Assembly: GCF_900114995.1 (NCBI RefSeq)
Contig: NZ_FOUX01000006.1
Location: 186,001-250,000, forward strand
Reading direction: 5' to 3'
From: Chitinophaga sp. YR627
Lineage (GTDB): Bacteria; Bacteroidota; Bacteroidia; Chitinophagales; Chitinophagaceae
Length of the DNA stretch: 64,000 nt
The position numbers were made by a program, and so were the translations under genes. Each line of letters begins with the position of its first letter. Position 1 is the stretch's first letter. The notes under the pieces were generated by a model. It searched no databases. It was not told the DNA's origin and worked only from the letters and a program-made list of their open reading frames with translations. Positions 41,161 to 50,792 of this stretch are shown here, piece after piece.

Positions 41161-42294
41161 TTACTTACTGTAAACCAGCCGGTTAATCTCTCCGGCCAGT
41201 CTTTCCCAGGAATATTGCTTTTTCTCTACCCGGACAGCGGCGGTCATATCGGCCTCGCGGTTATCGGTATAGTATTTCGCAATCTTGGCAGCGATATCAG
41301 CAGGTTCCGGTTCACACTGGAAACCAACGATATTGTCGGGTACCATTTCAACCAGACCACCCACGCGGGTTACCACCATCGGCTTTTCGAAATGATACGC
41401 TATCTGGGAAATACCGCTTTGTGTAGCGCTTTTGTAAGGTTGTACTACCAGGTCGGCTGCACAGAAGTAGTTCTTTACAGCGTCTTCCGCAATAAAGTCG
41501 GTGTGCAGGATCACCTTTTCTCCCAGTTTCAGTTCATCCAGAAGACTCATAACAGGAGCAGGATCGCCATAAAATTCACCAGCTACAACCAGACGTACGT
41601 CCATTGCTTTCAGACGTTCATCTGCCATCGCTTTCAACAGCAGGTCCAGCCCTTTATACTCACGGATAAAGCCGAAAAACAGGATGTACTTCTTATCCTG
41701 CTCCAGTTTTAACTGTTCTCTGGCTACTGATTTAGACACGGGTGTACCGTAGTTATCGTATACAGGGTGAGGAATCAGAGACGCTGGTTTACCGGGCTCA
41801 AACTGACGCAGATCGTCCAGTACGGACTGGCTCATCGCGATAAACGCATCTACGGGTTTGAGGAAGTATTTTGTAAATGGCACATCACCGGGTCTTTTCT
41901 CGTGTGGTATCACATTGTCGAGGATGGACACTGCCCGGGTATGTTTGCTTTTACCCAGACGGAGCAGTGTACCCAGACATGGACCCATCAGCGGGAGCCA
42001 GTATTTTGTAACGATCAGATCAGGTTTCCATTTACGGATCATACGGCCTACCTTGATCCAGTTCAGCGGATTGACAGAATTGATCAGTCTGCGGATACGC
42101 AGGTGTTCAGGCGCCGGAGCGTCCGTAAACTGGCTTTTCCCCGGAAAAAGGAAAGAGGGGTACTGTACGGTGAATGTCCAGATCTCAACCTCCGCATCCT
42201 TCTGCAGTTCTTCCGCAAGTCTTTCGTTATAGGCAGACAAGCCACCTCTGAAAGGCCATGCCGGACCGAGAAACAGAATCTTCTTTTTAGCCAT
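41161..42294 (-). CDS. GT4-family glycosyltransferase
   Basis: The 377-residue protein is a GT-B enzyme. The N-terminal domain has the Gly-rich GPAWPFRGGLSAYNERLA. The C-terminal domain has FGFIREYKGLDLLLKA and the donor-binding region PYKSATQSGISQIAYHF with the GxP..VTRVGG pattern. It probably adds a sugar to a lipid-linked glycan on the cytoplasmic side. It follows the GT2 gene by 6 bp, so the two act in one operon, likely in surface glycan assembly. Confidence 0.9.
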   Translation of the reverse strand: MAKKKILFLGPAWPFRGGLSAYNERLAEELQKDAEVEIWTFTVQYPSFLFPGKSQFTDAPAPEHLRIRRLINSVNPLNWIKVGRMIRKWKPDLIVTKYWLPLMGPCLGTLLRLGKSKHTRAVSILDNVIPHEKRPGDVPFTKYFLKPVDAFIAMSQSVLDDLRQFEPGKPASLIPHPVYDNYGTPVSKSVAREQLKLEQDKKYILFFGFIREYKGLDLLLKAMADERLKAMDVRLVVAGEFYGDPAPVMSLLDELKLGEKVILHTDFIAEDAVKNYFCAADLVVQPYKSATQSGISQIAYHFEKPMVVTRVGGLVEMVPDNIVGFQCEPEPADIAAKIAKYYTDNREADMTAAVRVEKKQYSWERLAGEINRLVYSK

Positions 42295-42300
42295 CTGCTG

Positions 42301-43248
42301 TTATTTAGTGCGGTCAAGGATAGATTCCACAAGATATTCATTCCTTTCCGGAGCGTTTCTGGTGACCAGTTCGGCAATAAAGCCTGTAAGGAATAACTGA
42401 GACCCTATGATCATTGCCAGCAGGGCCAGGTAGAAGAGCGGACGTTCGGTCATCTTATACTGGGCGTAGGCAAATTTCTGAATGGCCAGGTATACAGAGA
42501 TGGTAAAACCTAGTATAAAGGAAAGTGTGCCGAGTGCGCCAAAGAGGTGCATCGGACGTTTTCCGAATTTGCTGATGAACATGATGGAAGCCAGGTCAAG
42601 GAAGCCGTTGATAAAGCGTTCCAGACCAAACTTGGAGGTACCGTATTTACGGGCGCGGTGCTCCACCACTTTTTCACCGATCTTTCTGAAACCGTTCCAT
42701 TTGGCAATAACCGGAATGTAACGGTGCATTTCTCCATATACCTCTATGCTTTTAATGACCTTGCGACTGTAGGATTTGAGTCCGCAGTTCATGTCATGCA
42801 GCCTTACGCCGCTCATGCGGGTAGTGGTATAGTTATATAATTTGGAGGGAAGGTTTTTGGTGAGAGCGCTGTCGTAACGTTTCTTTTTCCAGCCACTTAC
42901 CAGATCAAAACCATCTTCTTTGATCATACGGTAGAGGTCCGGAATTTCGTCAGGACTATCCTGCAGATCAGCATCCATAGTAATCACGACATCTCCCTGC
43001 GCGGCTCTGAAGCCTTCGTTAAGGGCGGCGGATTTACCATAGTTACGTTGAAACTTGATGCCTTTTATATTTGGATTGGTGGCTGCGAGTTGCTGAATGA
43101 TATCCCAGGAATTATCAGTGCTGCCATCGTCTATCATCCATACCTCATATGAGTACCGATGCTCCTGCATGACACGGTCAATCCAGGCAGCCAGTTCAGG
43201 CAGTGATTCTTCTTCGTTTTTTAAGGGAACGATTACGGAAATATCCAT
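42301..43248 (-). CDS. GT2-family membrane glycosyltransferase (DPM1/ArnC-like)
   Basis: The 315-residue protein has a GT-A domain (VPLKNEEESLPELAAW, DDGSTDNSW, metal motif TMDADLQDSP) and two C-terminal membrane helices (about 230-285). This build is that of polyprenyl-phosphate sugar synthases. It would transfer a sugar to undecaprenyl phosphate, feeding later glycan steps. It lies 50 bp after the DUF4199 gene and directly before the GT4 gene. Confidence 0.9.
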   Translation of the reverse strand: MDISVIVPLKNEEESLPELAAWIDRVMQEHRYSYEVWMIDDGSTDNSWDIIQQLAATNPNIKGIKFQRNYGKSAALNEGFRAAQGDVVITMDADLQDSPDEIPDLYRMIKEDGFDLVSGWKKKRYDSALTKNLPSKLYNYTTTRMSGVRLHDMNCGLKSYSRKVIKSIEVYGEMHRYIPVIAKWNGFRKIGEKVVEHRARKYGTSKFGLERFINGFLDLASIMFISKFGKRPMHLFGALGTLSFILGFTISVYLAIQKFAYAQYKMTERPLFYLALLAMIIGSQLFLTGFIAELVTRNAPERNEYLVESILDRTK

Positions 43249-43298
43249 GTTTTATAACAATGTGTTTAGGATGCTTATCTATCTAATTAAGTGCCAAT

Positions 43299-43838
43299 CT
43301 ATGCAATACGCTTTCTGCGGATAACAACCGCCAGTATTGCAGCAATCACAAAGTCAGGGAATAATCCGGTAAAATAGGATAGTATGCTTTTCACGAAGGT
43401 GATGCTGTTGTCGCTTTGTTTCAATTCAGTCAACTGAGCATCGATGTCTGCTTCACTAACACTCAGCCCTTGCGGGTGTTTTGACATCTCTTCCAGTATC
43501 TTCAGGTCCATGGCCTTCATACGGGCTGGCAGTTCGGGATCTACAAAGTTCGCAATAATATAGGTAAGGGCAGTACCCGCCAGTGTGCCGATCACAAAAG
43601 TCATAAAGATAGGCTGCAAACCAGCTTTGAAACCGATAAAGCCACCCTGATGTCTCTTTTGTTCCAGGCCGGCCAGTAAGCCGGCAATTGCACATATCAG
43701 GAGCTGAATAAAAATGAATTTCAGATTGAAAAACGTAGGCTGATCCGTATAATACAGGGCGATACCGGTAGCAATAACCACTACAGCGGCGATCAGTCCC
43801 CATTTTATACCGGGATTAGGATATGTTGCATTACTCAT
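43299..43838 (-). CDS. DUF4199 integral membrane protein
   Basis: The 179-residue protein has about four membrane helices (about 13-30, 40-57, 76-95, 155-172) and a hydrophilic loop between helices 3 and 4 rich in charged residues. It matches the DUF4199 family of Bacteroidota, which often neighbours GT2 and dihydroorotase-like genes. The family has no assigned function. It lies 15 bp after the pyrC-like gene and is probably cotranscribed. Confidence 0.85.
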   Translation of the reverse strand: MSNATYPNPGIKWGLIAAVVVIATGIALYYTDQPTFFNLKFIFIQLLICAIAGLLAGLEQKRHQGGFIGFKAGLQPIFMTFVIGTLAGTALTYIIANFVDPELPARMKAMDLKILEEMSKHPQGLSVSEADIDAQLTELKQSDNSITFVKSILSYFTGLFPDFVIAAILAVVIRRKRIA

Positions 43839-43853
43839 ACACGATTGTCTGTT

Positions 43854-45113
43854 TTAAAGTTGGGCATATTGGCCGTTGATGATTCCTTTCACACTGCCTT
43901 TCAATTCCGCGCCAATATACGCTGAATTTTTAGACTTGCTGGCCAGATGCGCCGTGCTGAGTACCCACTCTTCTTCCGGATTGAATATGGTCAGATTGGC
44001 AGTCGCACCTTCAGAAAGTGACAATTCCGGCAGTCCGAAGATCTTTCTCGGTTGTGCGGACAGCATTTCTATCAGTCTTTCTACCGGTACTTCAGGCAGG
44101 TGTTTGCGGAGTACGCCGAAGGCGCTTTCCAGCCCGATCATACCATTCTTTGCATATTCAAATTCCACCTGTTTGGCGTCCCAGTCCTGTGGCAGGTGAT
44201 GGGTAGCGAAGCAGTCGATCACCCCCGTCTTCACCGCATCCCGTAATGCCTGTACATCTTCTGCGGTACGCAGGGGAGGATTCAGTTTCAGATTCGAGTC
44301 GTAAGAGAGGAGATGTGCATCTGTCAGCGAAACGTGATAAGGCGTCACGGAGCAGGTCACTTTAATACCCTTTCCTTTCGCGTTAGCGATGAGTTCTGCT
44401 GATTTACGTGTACTGATACCCGTGAAGTGGATACGGGAGTCGGTATATTGTGCCAGCTCGAGGTCGCGCTGGATGATTAATTCTTCTGCGATAGCAGGTT
44501 TACCCGGCATACCCAGCTGTGTGCTGTAGATACCTTCGTGCATCAGACCATGAGCCGAGATGCTCAGATCGTCCGGTAACTGGATGATAGTACCGTTGAC
44601 TGCTTTTACATATTGCAGGGCTTTGAGCATAATACCCGGAGACTGGATCGGTTTCAATCCGTCTGAGAAAGCCACTGCACCTGCCAGTCGCATTTCGTAC
44701 ATTTCTGCCAGGGAAGTTCCTTCCAGGTTCTTGGTTACGGCTCCGATAGGCAGTACCTGTACGGCGCTGTGACGCGTACGGCTGATCACGTATTCTATCT
44801 GTGCTTTTGTATGAAGGGCCGGCTGGGTGTTCGGCACAATCATAACGGCAGTATAGCCACCTTTGGCAGCTGCGTCAACACCACTCTGCAGGTCTTCTTT
44901 GTATTCCTGACCGGGATCGCTGAAATGAGCGAAAAGGTCTGTCCATCCGAGGGATACGTGCAGATTATCTCCGGAAACAACCCTGGCCTGAGGAGCGGAA
45001 AGCCCTGTCCCTATCTGGCGGATGATGCCGTTTTCAATTAAAATATCCTGCTGCTGTCCGTGAAATGGGGACGATGGAGCGACTACCTGAACGTTTTTGA
45101 GTAATATATGCAT
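43854..45113 (-). CDS. dihydroorotase homologue with lost metal ligands
   Basis: The 419-residue protein aligns over its whole length with type I dihydroorotases (LMHEGIYSTQLGMPGKPAIA, KLNPPLRTAEDVQALRDAV, TGVIDCFAT). Most zinc ligands are changed. The DxHxHxRxPG motif reads DLFAHFSDPG (first His is Phe61, Arg is Ser65). The HCED site reads QLPDD (Leu179), CHVST reads TGIST (Gly232) and ATDH reads ATHH (His305 for Asp). One Asp (151) and His63 remain. It is likely non-catalytic, perhaps a partner of aspartate transcarbamoylase, as for the inactive PyrC' of Pseudomonas. Confidence 0.85.
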   Translation of the reverse strand: MHILLKNVQVVAPSSPFHGQQQDILIENGIIRQIGTGLSAPQARVVSGDNLHVSLGWTDLFAHFSDPGQEYKEDLQSGVDAAAKGGYTAVMIVPNTQPALHTKAQIEYVISRTRHSAVQVLPIGAVTKNLEGTSLAEMYEMRLAGAVAFSDGLKPIQSPGIMLKALQYVKAVNGTIIQLPDDLSISAHGLMHEGIYSTQLGMPGKPAIAEELIIQRDLELAQYTDSRIHFTGISTRKSAELIANAKGKGIKVTCSVTPYHVSLTDAHLLSYDSNLKLNPPLRTAEDVQALRDAVKTGVIDCFATHHLPQDWDAKQVEFEYAKNGMIGLESAFGVLRKHLPEVPVERLIEMLSAQPRKIFGLPELSLSEGATANLTIFNPEEEWVLSTAHLASKSKNSAYIGAELKGSVKGIINGQYAQL

Positions 45114-45160
45114 GCTTTACTAACTGTGTCTATACCTTTTCTTAGAAAAAATACCGGCTG

Positions 45161-45168
45161 CAAAAGTA
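45161..45168 (-). promoter_or_regulatory. candidate -7 element for the pyrC-like operon
   Basis: On the minus strand TACTTTTG is a perfect TAnnTTTG about 48 bp before the ATG at 45111-45113. The -33 box is not clear. Confidence 0.4.
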
Positions 45169-45531
45169 ATAGAAATTCGCATTAGGCAGCGCATCAGGAG
45201 CTATTTTACTTTTCCCCGGTAAATAATTGAAAATGAATAGGGTTAATGATTAATTATCTAATAATCATATTGTTATGTGCATTATTGGATAAAGAGACCT
45301 GCTTTTATATCCTGTCTATTCACCCTGAAAAGGCACATATCCGGCCCCGGATAACGTAATGGATGTGCCGATATATTAGTTTTGTTTGTATTATTGCAGG
45401 TTGGTACAGGCTGTCTGGCGTGATAAATGGAGGGGAAGGACAGCCCTGATTAAATTTATATTTTGCCTGTAAGCGGTGTATTGGAATTGAAAATTATTAT
45501 TGGTACTTTGAGTCACTTTTTACCGGCGCCT
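45169..45531. other. divergent intergenic region, no gene recognised
   Basis: AT-rich, with a hairpin of arms GGCACATATCC and GGATGTGCC (about 45331-45369) and a TAGTTTTG box at 45377-45384 that could serve the sigma factor gene. Confidence 0.4.
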
Positions 45532-46074
45532 ATGTCATACAGCGTATTGGAGGACAATGAATTATTTAACAGGGTCAGGCTTTCTGACGCAAAAGCCTTC
45601 GACGAAATTTACCTTCGCTACTGGCGTAAATTATATGCATTGGCGTTTTACCATCTGAAAGATAGTGAGGCAGCAGAAGATATTGTGCAGGAAGTATTTA
45701 CAAGCCTCTGGGCTGCCCGCGAACGCTCCGACATTAAATATCTGTATACCTATCTCGCTACGGCCACCAAATATGCCGTTTTTCATCATTTTGCCCAGCC
45801 ATCTAATAGTACAGCTTCCCTGGAAGAATTATTGTCTTTGCCGGTAGAACAACCTTCCGCCGAAAGCAGATTACTACAGGATGAGATCAACCGGGAAATC
45901 AATCGTTTACCCGAAAAATGCCGTCTCGTTTTCCATTATAGCAGGGAAGAAGGCCTGGGTAATAAAAATATCTCTGAGAAACTGAACATCTCCACAAAAG
46001 CGGTCGAAAAGCACATTACCAGAGCACTCCGTCAATTACGGGTGCAACTGAAACATATGGTCTGGTTCCTCTGA
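45532..46074 (+). CDS. ECF RNA polymerase sigma factor (SusCD-associated)
   Basis: The 180-residue sigma-70 factor starts at ATG 45532 (MSYSVLEDNELFNRV); an upstream in-frame codon at 45463 would add 23 residues outside the domain. Region 2 (FDEIYLRYWRKLYALAF, AEDIVQEVFTSLWA) and region 4 (NISEKLNISTKAVEKHITRALRQL) are clear. It belongs to the group that works with FecR and a TonB receptor, and most likely drives the SusC/SusD operon downstream when the FecR signal is relieved. Confidence 0.93.
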   Translation: MSYSVLEDNELFNRVRLSDAKAFDEIYLRYWRKLYALAFYHLKDSEAAEDIVQEVFTSLWAARERSDIKYLYTYLATATKYAVFHHFAQPSNSTASLEELLSLPVEQPSAESRLLQDEINREINRLPEKCRLVFHYSREEGLGNKNISEKLNISTKAVEKHITRALRQLRVQLKHMVWFL

Positions 46075-46103
46075 CCCAAAGATTTCAAAAAATATTTTTT
46101 CAG

Positions 46104-46129
46104 AGAGGTAGGGTAGGACCTCTTTTTTT
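46104..46129 (+). terminator. terminator between the sigma factor and FecR genes
   Basis: AGAGGT and ACCTCT form a short stem followed by seven T residues. It can uncouple sigma and anti-sigma expression in part. Confidence 0.65.
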
Positions 46130-46201
46130 ACACTATTACTTAGAATACGGTTTGCTGTGCTTTGTCAGGAAACGTTTCTTATCTGTATTTACTGTGAAAT
46201 T

Positions 46202-47152
46202 ATGACTAAAGAACAGCTGACTGATCTGACTGCGAAGTACCTGAAGGGTACTGCAACTCCTGAGGAGCATGCCCTGCTGGAAAAATGGTATTATTCCTTT
46301 AATCAGCAGGAACTGAGCATCGATCTGGGAGGAGAGGATGAAGCAGTGCTGGAAGCGAGGATGAAAGAAAAGATCGATCAGCGGGTAAAGTCTGTCAATC
46401 GTTCAAGGCAGTCATTAATAAAACGGTTCTCAGTATGGCAGATAGCCGCAGGCGCACTGCTGCTGCTTACAGGAGGATTGCTCACCATATTTTTCAGCAA
46501 CAGGGAGGTCTATAAGGCCGCACGACATCCCCGGCAGATCGTGCTGAAAGATGGTAGTAAAGTGTGGCTTAATGCCGAAACCCGCCTGGTATATACCGAT
46601 TTACCGTTCTTTAGCGAGCGTAAACTGGATCTGACAGGGGAGGCCTATTTCGATGTAGCCAGCGATCCGGAGAAGCCCTTTATCATACAGTCGGGTGATA
46701 TGACGACACAGGTACTGGGCACCGCATTTAATATCAAAGCTTATCCGGACGAGCCTTTTTATATCACGGTAACAAGTGGTAAAGTCAGACTGGAGGACAA
46801 ACAAACAAAAACAGTTACTGTACTGACATCCAATAAACAACTGAAATATGCGAGCCAGCATCCGCCGGTACTGAAGGAAGTAGTATCAGCCAATGCATAT
46901 GCCTGGACAAGCGGACAACTGGAGTTTTATGATCAGTCATTCGGGGAAATCGCCCGTGCCATCAACAGAAAATATAATGTTAAAGTAGTATTCGCCAACA
47001 ACACGTTAACGCAGTGTATGATCACTGCAAGTTTTGAGAAAGAATCAGCAGTATCCCGTGTGATAGATCTCTTGTGTAAGATCAATAATGCAACATATAC
47101 CTTCAGTGCAGACAGTAGCATGGTGACGCTGGAAGGAAAAGGTTGTCAGTGA
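46202..47152 (+). CDS. FecR-family anti-sigma factor
   Basis: The 316-residue protein starts at ATG 46202 (MTKEQLTDLTAKYLKGTATP). It has a short cytoplasmic sigma-binding segment, one membrane helix (about 78-98, GALLLLTGGLLTIFF), a FecR periplasmic domain (QIVLKDGSKVWLNAETRLVY, GEAYFDVAS, VLGTAFNIKAYPDE) and a C-terminal DUF4974-type domain (about 240-316). It relays the signal from the STN-domain SusC receptor to the ECF sigma factor encoded just upstream. Confidence 0.93.
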   Translation: MTKEQLTDLTAKYLKGTATPEEHALLEKWYYSFNQQELSIDLGGEDEAVLEARMKEKIDQRVKSVNRSRQSLIKRFSVWQIAAGALLLLTGGLLTIFFSNREVYKAARHPRQIVLKDGSKVWLNAETRLVYTDLPFFSERKLDLTGEAYFDVASDPEKPFIIQSGDMTTQVLGTAFNIKAYPDEPFYITVTSGKVRLEDKQTKTVTVLTSNKQLKYASQHPPVLKEVVSANAYAWTSGQLEFYDQSFGEIARAINRKYNVKVVFANNTLTQCMITASFEKESAVSRVIDLLCKINNATYTFSADSSMVTLEGKGCQ

Positions 47153-47351
47153 AACAGAAACCACGGGTTGTCATGTAATTAAGGAAGAGAAAAACCATCT
47201 GGACATATATGCCGCAGAGTATAAACAGTACGTAATATAAACAAAACGTCCCTGCACCTGAGTACAGGGGACGCCTGTACAGGGTATTTCATGTCGCCAA
47301 ACCTGCATACCCTGGATTCATTATTTACTAACAACAAATCGTATTAAAGTT
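47153..47351. other. spacer upstream of susC, structured
   Basis: It contains GTACAGG/CCTGTAC arms around 47258-47277 and no ORF. An ECF promoter is expected here but I cannot name the boxes. Confidence 0.35.
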
Positions 47352-50300
47352 ATGGAAAAAACAGCGCATACACGGGGCTCGTGTATCCAATTCTTATTAT
47401 TTCTCATGCGATGTTCGGTTTATATATTGATATTTGCCTTTACCTTTTCCTTTTCATTGTTCGCCAATAATACAGACGGGCAGGATATCAGAGAGGTAAA
47501 GATCAATCTGACTGTCAGCAATATGAAGCTGTCAGCCGTTCTGGAAAAGATCCAGCAGATGACGCCTTTCCGTTTTGTTTACAATTCCTCGCATATCAAG
47601 GCGGCTGCACCGGTAAGTATGCATGTCAGCAATATGCCGGTAGAGAAAGTACTGGCACAGCTGCTCAATACATCCGATTTTAATTTCGAACAGAATAAAA
47701 CACAGATCATCATTACCAGGAATACCCGGAATGTGATGGCCGATATGGCGCTGGAAGGTGATATGTTGTCACTGCCGGTGGATACCGCGATCACCGTAAA
47801 AGGTAAGGTAAAAGATGATAAAGGCCAGCCGCTGATCGGTGTTACCGTAGGTGTAAAAGGCAAAAACAGGGGTGTGACCACTGACGCTACCGGTAGTTTC
47901 TCTATCAGGGTTGAAAATAGTGACTCTCTGGTATTCAAAACCATTGGATTCTCTCCGGTGACTGTCAGCGCCCTCTCCAATCTGAATAATATTACCCTGT
48001 CCACCAGCACTACCAGTCTGAATGACGTTGTAGTCGTAGGTTATGGTGTACAGACAAGACGTGACCTGACCGGTACCATCTCCACCGTAAAAGGTGCAGA
48101 TATCAAAAACCTGCCGGTGAGTGATGCCGCACAGGCTATTCAGGGCCGCGTAGCAGGTGTTGATATCGTTCGCTCGGATGGATCTCCTGGTACAACACCA
48201 AGTATCCGTATCCGTGGTACAGGTACGATCAATAACTCAGAACCACTGATCGTTATCGATGGTGTGCCTGCAGCCTCTTCCGGCCTGAGTGATATCAATA
48301 ATAACGATATCGCTTCCATGGAAGTACTGAAAGACGCCTCTTCTTCTGCTATCTACGGTACCCGTGCTGCTAACGGTGTGATCATCATTACCACGAAGAA
48401 AGGTACTTACAACGAAAAGCTGAATACCTCTGTAAACATCTATCGTGGTGTATCCAACGTGCGTAAATATCTGCCGTTGCTGACCGCACCTGATCTCGTA
48501 AAACTGAAACAGGAGCGTTATACCAATGATGGTCTGTCAGTACCGGCTATCTGGCAGGACCCATATTATGCCGTACAGCGTACTGACTGGCAGAAAGCTT
48601 TATTCAATACCGGTCATGTGACCAATGCGGATGTATCCATCAAAGGTGGTAGCGCATTTTCCAACTACCTGTTCTCTCTGGGTTACTACGATGAAAAAGG
48701 ATTGATCACCAATACCTATTTCAAACGTTTTACCGTACGTATTAATTCAGAACACAGGATCAACAGCCGTCTGAAAGTAGGAGAGAACTTACAGCTGACT
48801 GCCCGCAAGGGTAATTCACTGGATACCTATTCTTCTCAGACAGGTCTTATTTTCAGCGCCCTGCGTTTCAACCCTGCTATTCCTGTGAAGGATGAAAACG
48901 GTAACTATGGATCCGCTCAGGGTAGTAATGAACTGGGTGACATCAACAACCCGGTGTATACTGCTGAAACAACAGATGCCTGGGTAAAGAACTATCGTAT
49001 CCTGGCGAACGCATTCGCAGAAGTAGAGATCATCAGAGACCTGAAACTGCGTCTGAACTACGCATTTGACGGAACACTGAGCAACTCTTTCAGCTTCCTG
49101 CCTAAGACGCTCACACAGGTACGTACCCGTGATGATGCGGAATTAAACCAGGCGAATACAAGCACCAACCAACACCTGGGTGAAGCTTTTCTGAGTTATA
49201 ATAAGACCCTGGCGCAGAAACACCAGATCTCCCTGACGGGTGGTGTTTCCTACCAGAAATATACCGGCAGCTATTTCAATGCACAGCGTAATGGTTTTGA
49301 TGATGAATCTCCTTATGTGCTGGTGCTGGACAATGGTTCCATCGTTTACAATGCTGCTGGTAACTATTATGCGACCAACATCCTGGCATCCGGATTTGTA
49401 AGAGGTTTCTATAGCTTTAAAGGTAAATACCTGCTGACCGCTACCATGCGTGCAGATGGTTCTTCCAGATTTGCACCGGGTAACCGCTGGGGATATTTCC
49501 CTGCCGTATCTGCAGGATGGCGTATTTCTGATGAAGACTTCTTTAAAAAGAATGTGCATGCTGTCAGCAACCTGAAACTGACCGGTGGATGGGGCGTACT
49601 GGGTAACCAGAACGTAACTGAATTCCAGTACCTGGCTACTGTTGTAAAAAACCGTAAATATAACTTCGGTGATGTGCCTTATACCGGTATCTGGAACTCC
49701 AGTCTGGCAAACAACGCTATTACCTGGGAAAAAGCACACATGACCAATATCAGCATGGAGATCGGATTCCTGAACAACGCGCTGAATGGTACGATCACTT
49801 ACTTCAACAAGAATACTATAGACATGCTGGTACCTGCTGCAAAGCCTGACCTGCATGGTACATCTACGGTGCCTGATGAGAATATCGGCCGACTGAACAA
49901 CCACGGTTGGGAGTTTGAGGTATCCTATCAGGGTGGTAAAAAAGCGTTTACTTATTTCTTAGCTGCGAATGCTACAGTACTGAAGAACAAAGTAACCAGA
50001 CTGTATTCAAGTAACTCATATATCGGTTCATCTAACTACGGTCGTCAGAACCAGGAGATTTCCCGTACTTACGAAGGCCAGCCGATCGCTTCTTTCTATG
50101 GATGGAAAACAGCTGGTCTGTATCAGAACCAGGCACAGATCGATAACGATCCTTACATCGCTAAAGATGGCAGGAAAGCGAACATCAAACCAGGTGACGT
50201 ACGTTTCGTAGACGTTAATAACGACGGTGCGATCACTGAAGCTGACCGTGTTTATCTGGGCGATCCTAATCCTCGTCTGCAATACGGTTTCCAGGCAGGT

Positions 50301-50771
50301 GGTAACTTTAAGGGCTTTGATCTGAATCTCTCCTTTACCGGCGTAGCAGGTGTTAAACTGTACAACGCAGATAAAATGCAGGGTCTGGATCCAACCTATT
50401 CATACAATTACTATGCAGAACAGCTGAACCGCTGGCATGGTGAGGGTACCAGCAACAGCGTATCCCGTATGACCCTGAGCGATAACAATGGTAACTACCG
50501 TACCTCCGACAGGTTCATTGAAAAAGGTAACTATTTCGCCCTGCGCAACGTTTCACTGGGATATACCATTCCTGCGAAAGTATGGGGTGGCCAGTCAAAT
50601 GCGCCTGGTATCCGTGTGTACGTAGCCGGACAGAATATGTTCATCGTCACCAACTACTCCGGACTGAATCCTGAACTGGGTTATACAGACGGTAACAAGC
50701 AGAGAGGTGTGGACGTAGCGACCTATCCACAGGCAAGAAGTATAACATTTGGTGCTTCAATGAATTTCTAA
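47352..50771 (+). CDS. SusC-like TonB-dependent receptor with STN domain
   Basis: The 1139-residue protein has a long signal sequence (about 1-40), an STN domain (about 48-116, LSAVLEKIQQMTPFRFVYN), a carboxypeptidase-regulatory-like domain (about 150-220, GKVKDDKGQPLIGVTVGVKG), a plug (about 225-345, GTISTVKGADIKNLPVSDAA, RAANGVIIITTK) and an outer-membrane barrel. The STN domain lets it report ligand binding to FecR. It imports a glycan or oligosaccharide together with the SusD protein encoded 21 bp downstream. Confidence 0.95.
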   Translation: MEKTAHTRGSCIQFLLFLMRCSVYILIFAFTFSFSLFANNTDGQDIREVKINLTVSNMKLSAVLEKIQQMTPFRFVYNSSHIKAAAPVSMHVSNMPVEKVLAQLLNTSDFNFEQNKTQIIITRNTRNVMADMALEGDMLSLPVDTAITVKGKVKDDKGQPLIGVTVGVKGKNRGVTTDATGSFSIRVENSDSLVFKTIGFSPVTVSALSNLNNITLSTSTTSLNDVVVVGYGVQTRRDLTGTISTVKGADIKNLPVSDAAQAIQGRVAGVDIVRSDGSPGTTPSIRIRGTGTINNSEPLIVIDGVPAASSGLSDINNNDIASMEVLKDASSSAIYGTRAANGVIIITTKKGTYNEKLNTSVNIYRGVSNVRKYLPLLTAPDLVKLKQERYTNDGLSVPAIWQDPYYAVQRTDWQKALFNTGHVTNADVSIKGGSAFSNYLFSLGYYDEKGLITNTYFKRFTVRINSEHRINSRLKVGENLQLTARKGNSLDTYSSQTGLIFSALRFNPAIPVKDENGNYGSAQGSNELGDINNPVYTAETTDAWVKNYRILANAFAEVEIIRDLKLRLNYAFDGTLSNSFSFLPKTLTQVRTRDDAELNQANTSTNQHLGEAFLSYNKTLAQKHQISLTGGVSYQKYTGSYFNAQRNGFDDESPYVLVLDNGSIVYNAAGNYYATNILASGFVRGFYSFKGKYLLTATMRADGSSRFAPGNRWGYFPAVSAGWRISDEDFFKKNVHAVSNLKLTGGWGVLGNQNVTEFQYLATVVKNRKYNFGDVPYTGIWNSSLANNAITWEKAHMTNISMEIGFLNNALNGTITYFNKNTIDMLVPAAKPDLHGTSTVPDENIGRLNNHGWEFEVSYQGGKKAFTYFLAANATVLKNKVTRLYSSNSYIGSSNYGRQNQEISRTYEGQPIASFYGWKTAGLYQNQAQIDNDPYIAKDGRKANIKPGDVRFVDVNNDGAITEADRVYLGDPNPRLQYGFQAGGNFKGFDLNLSFTGVAGVKLYNADKMQGLDPTYSYNYYAEQLNRWHGEGTSNSVSRMTLSDNNGNYRTSDRFIEKGNYFALRNVSLGYTIPAKVWGGQSNAPGIRVYVAGQNMFIVTNYSGLNPELGYTDGNKQRGVDVATYPQARSITFGASMNF

Positions 50772-50792
50772 GCTTCATTTAACCAATGGACC

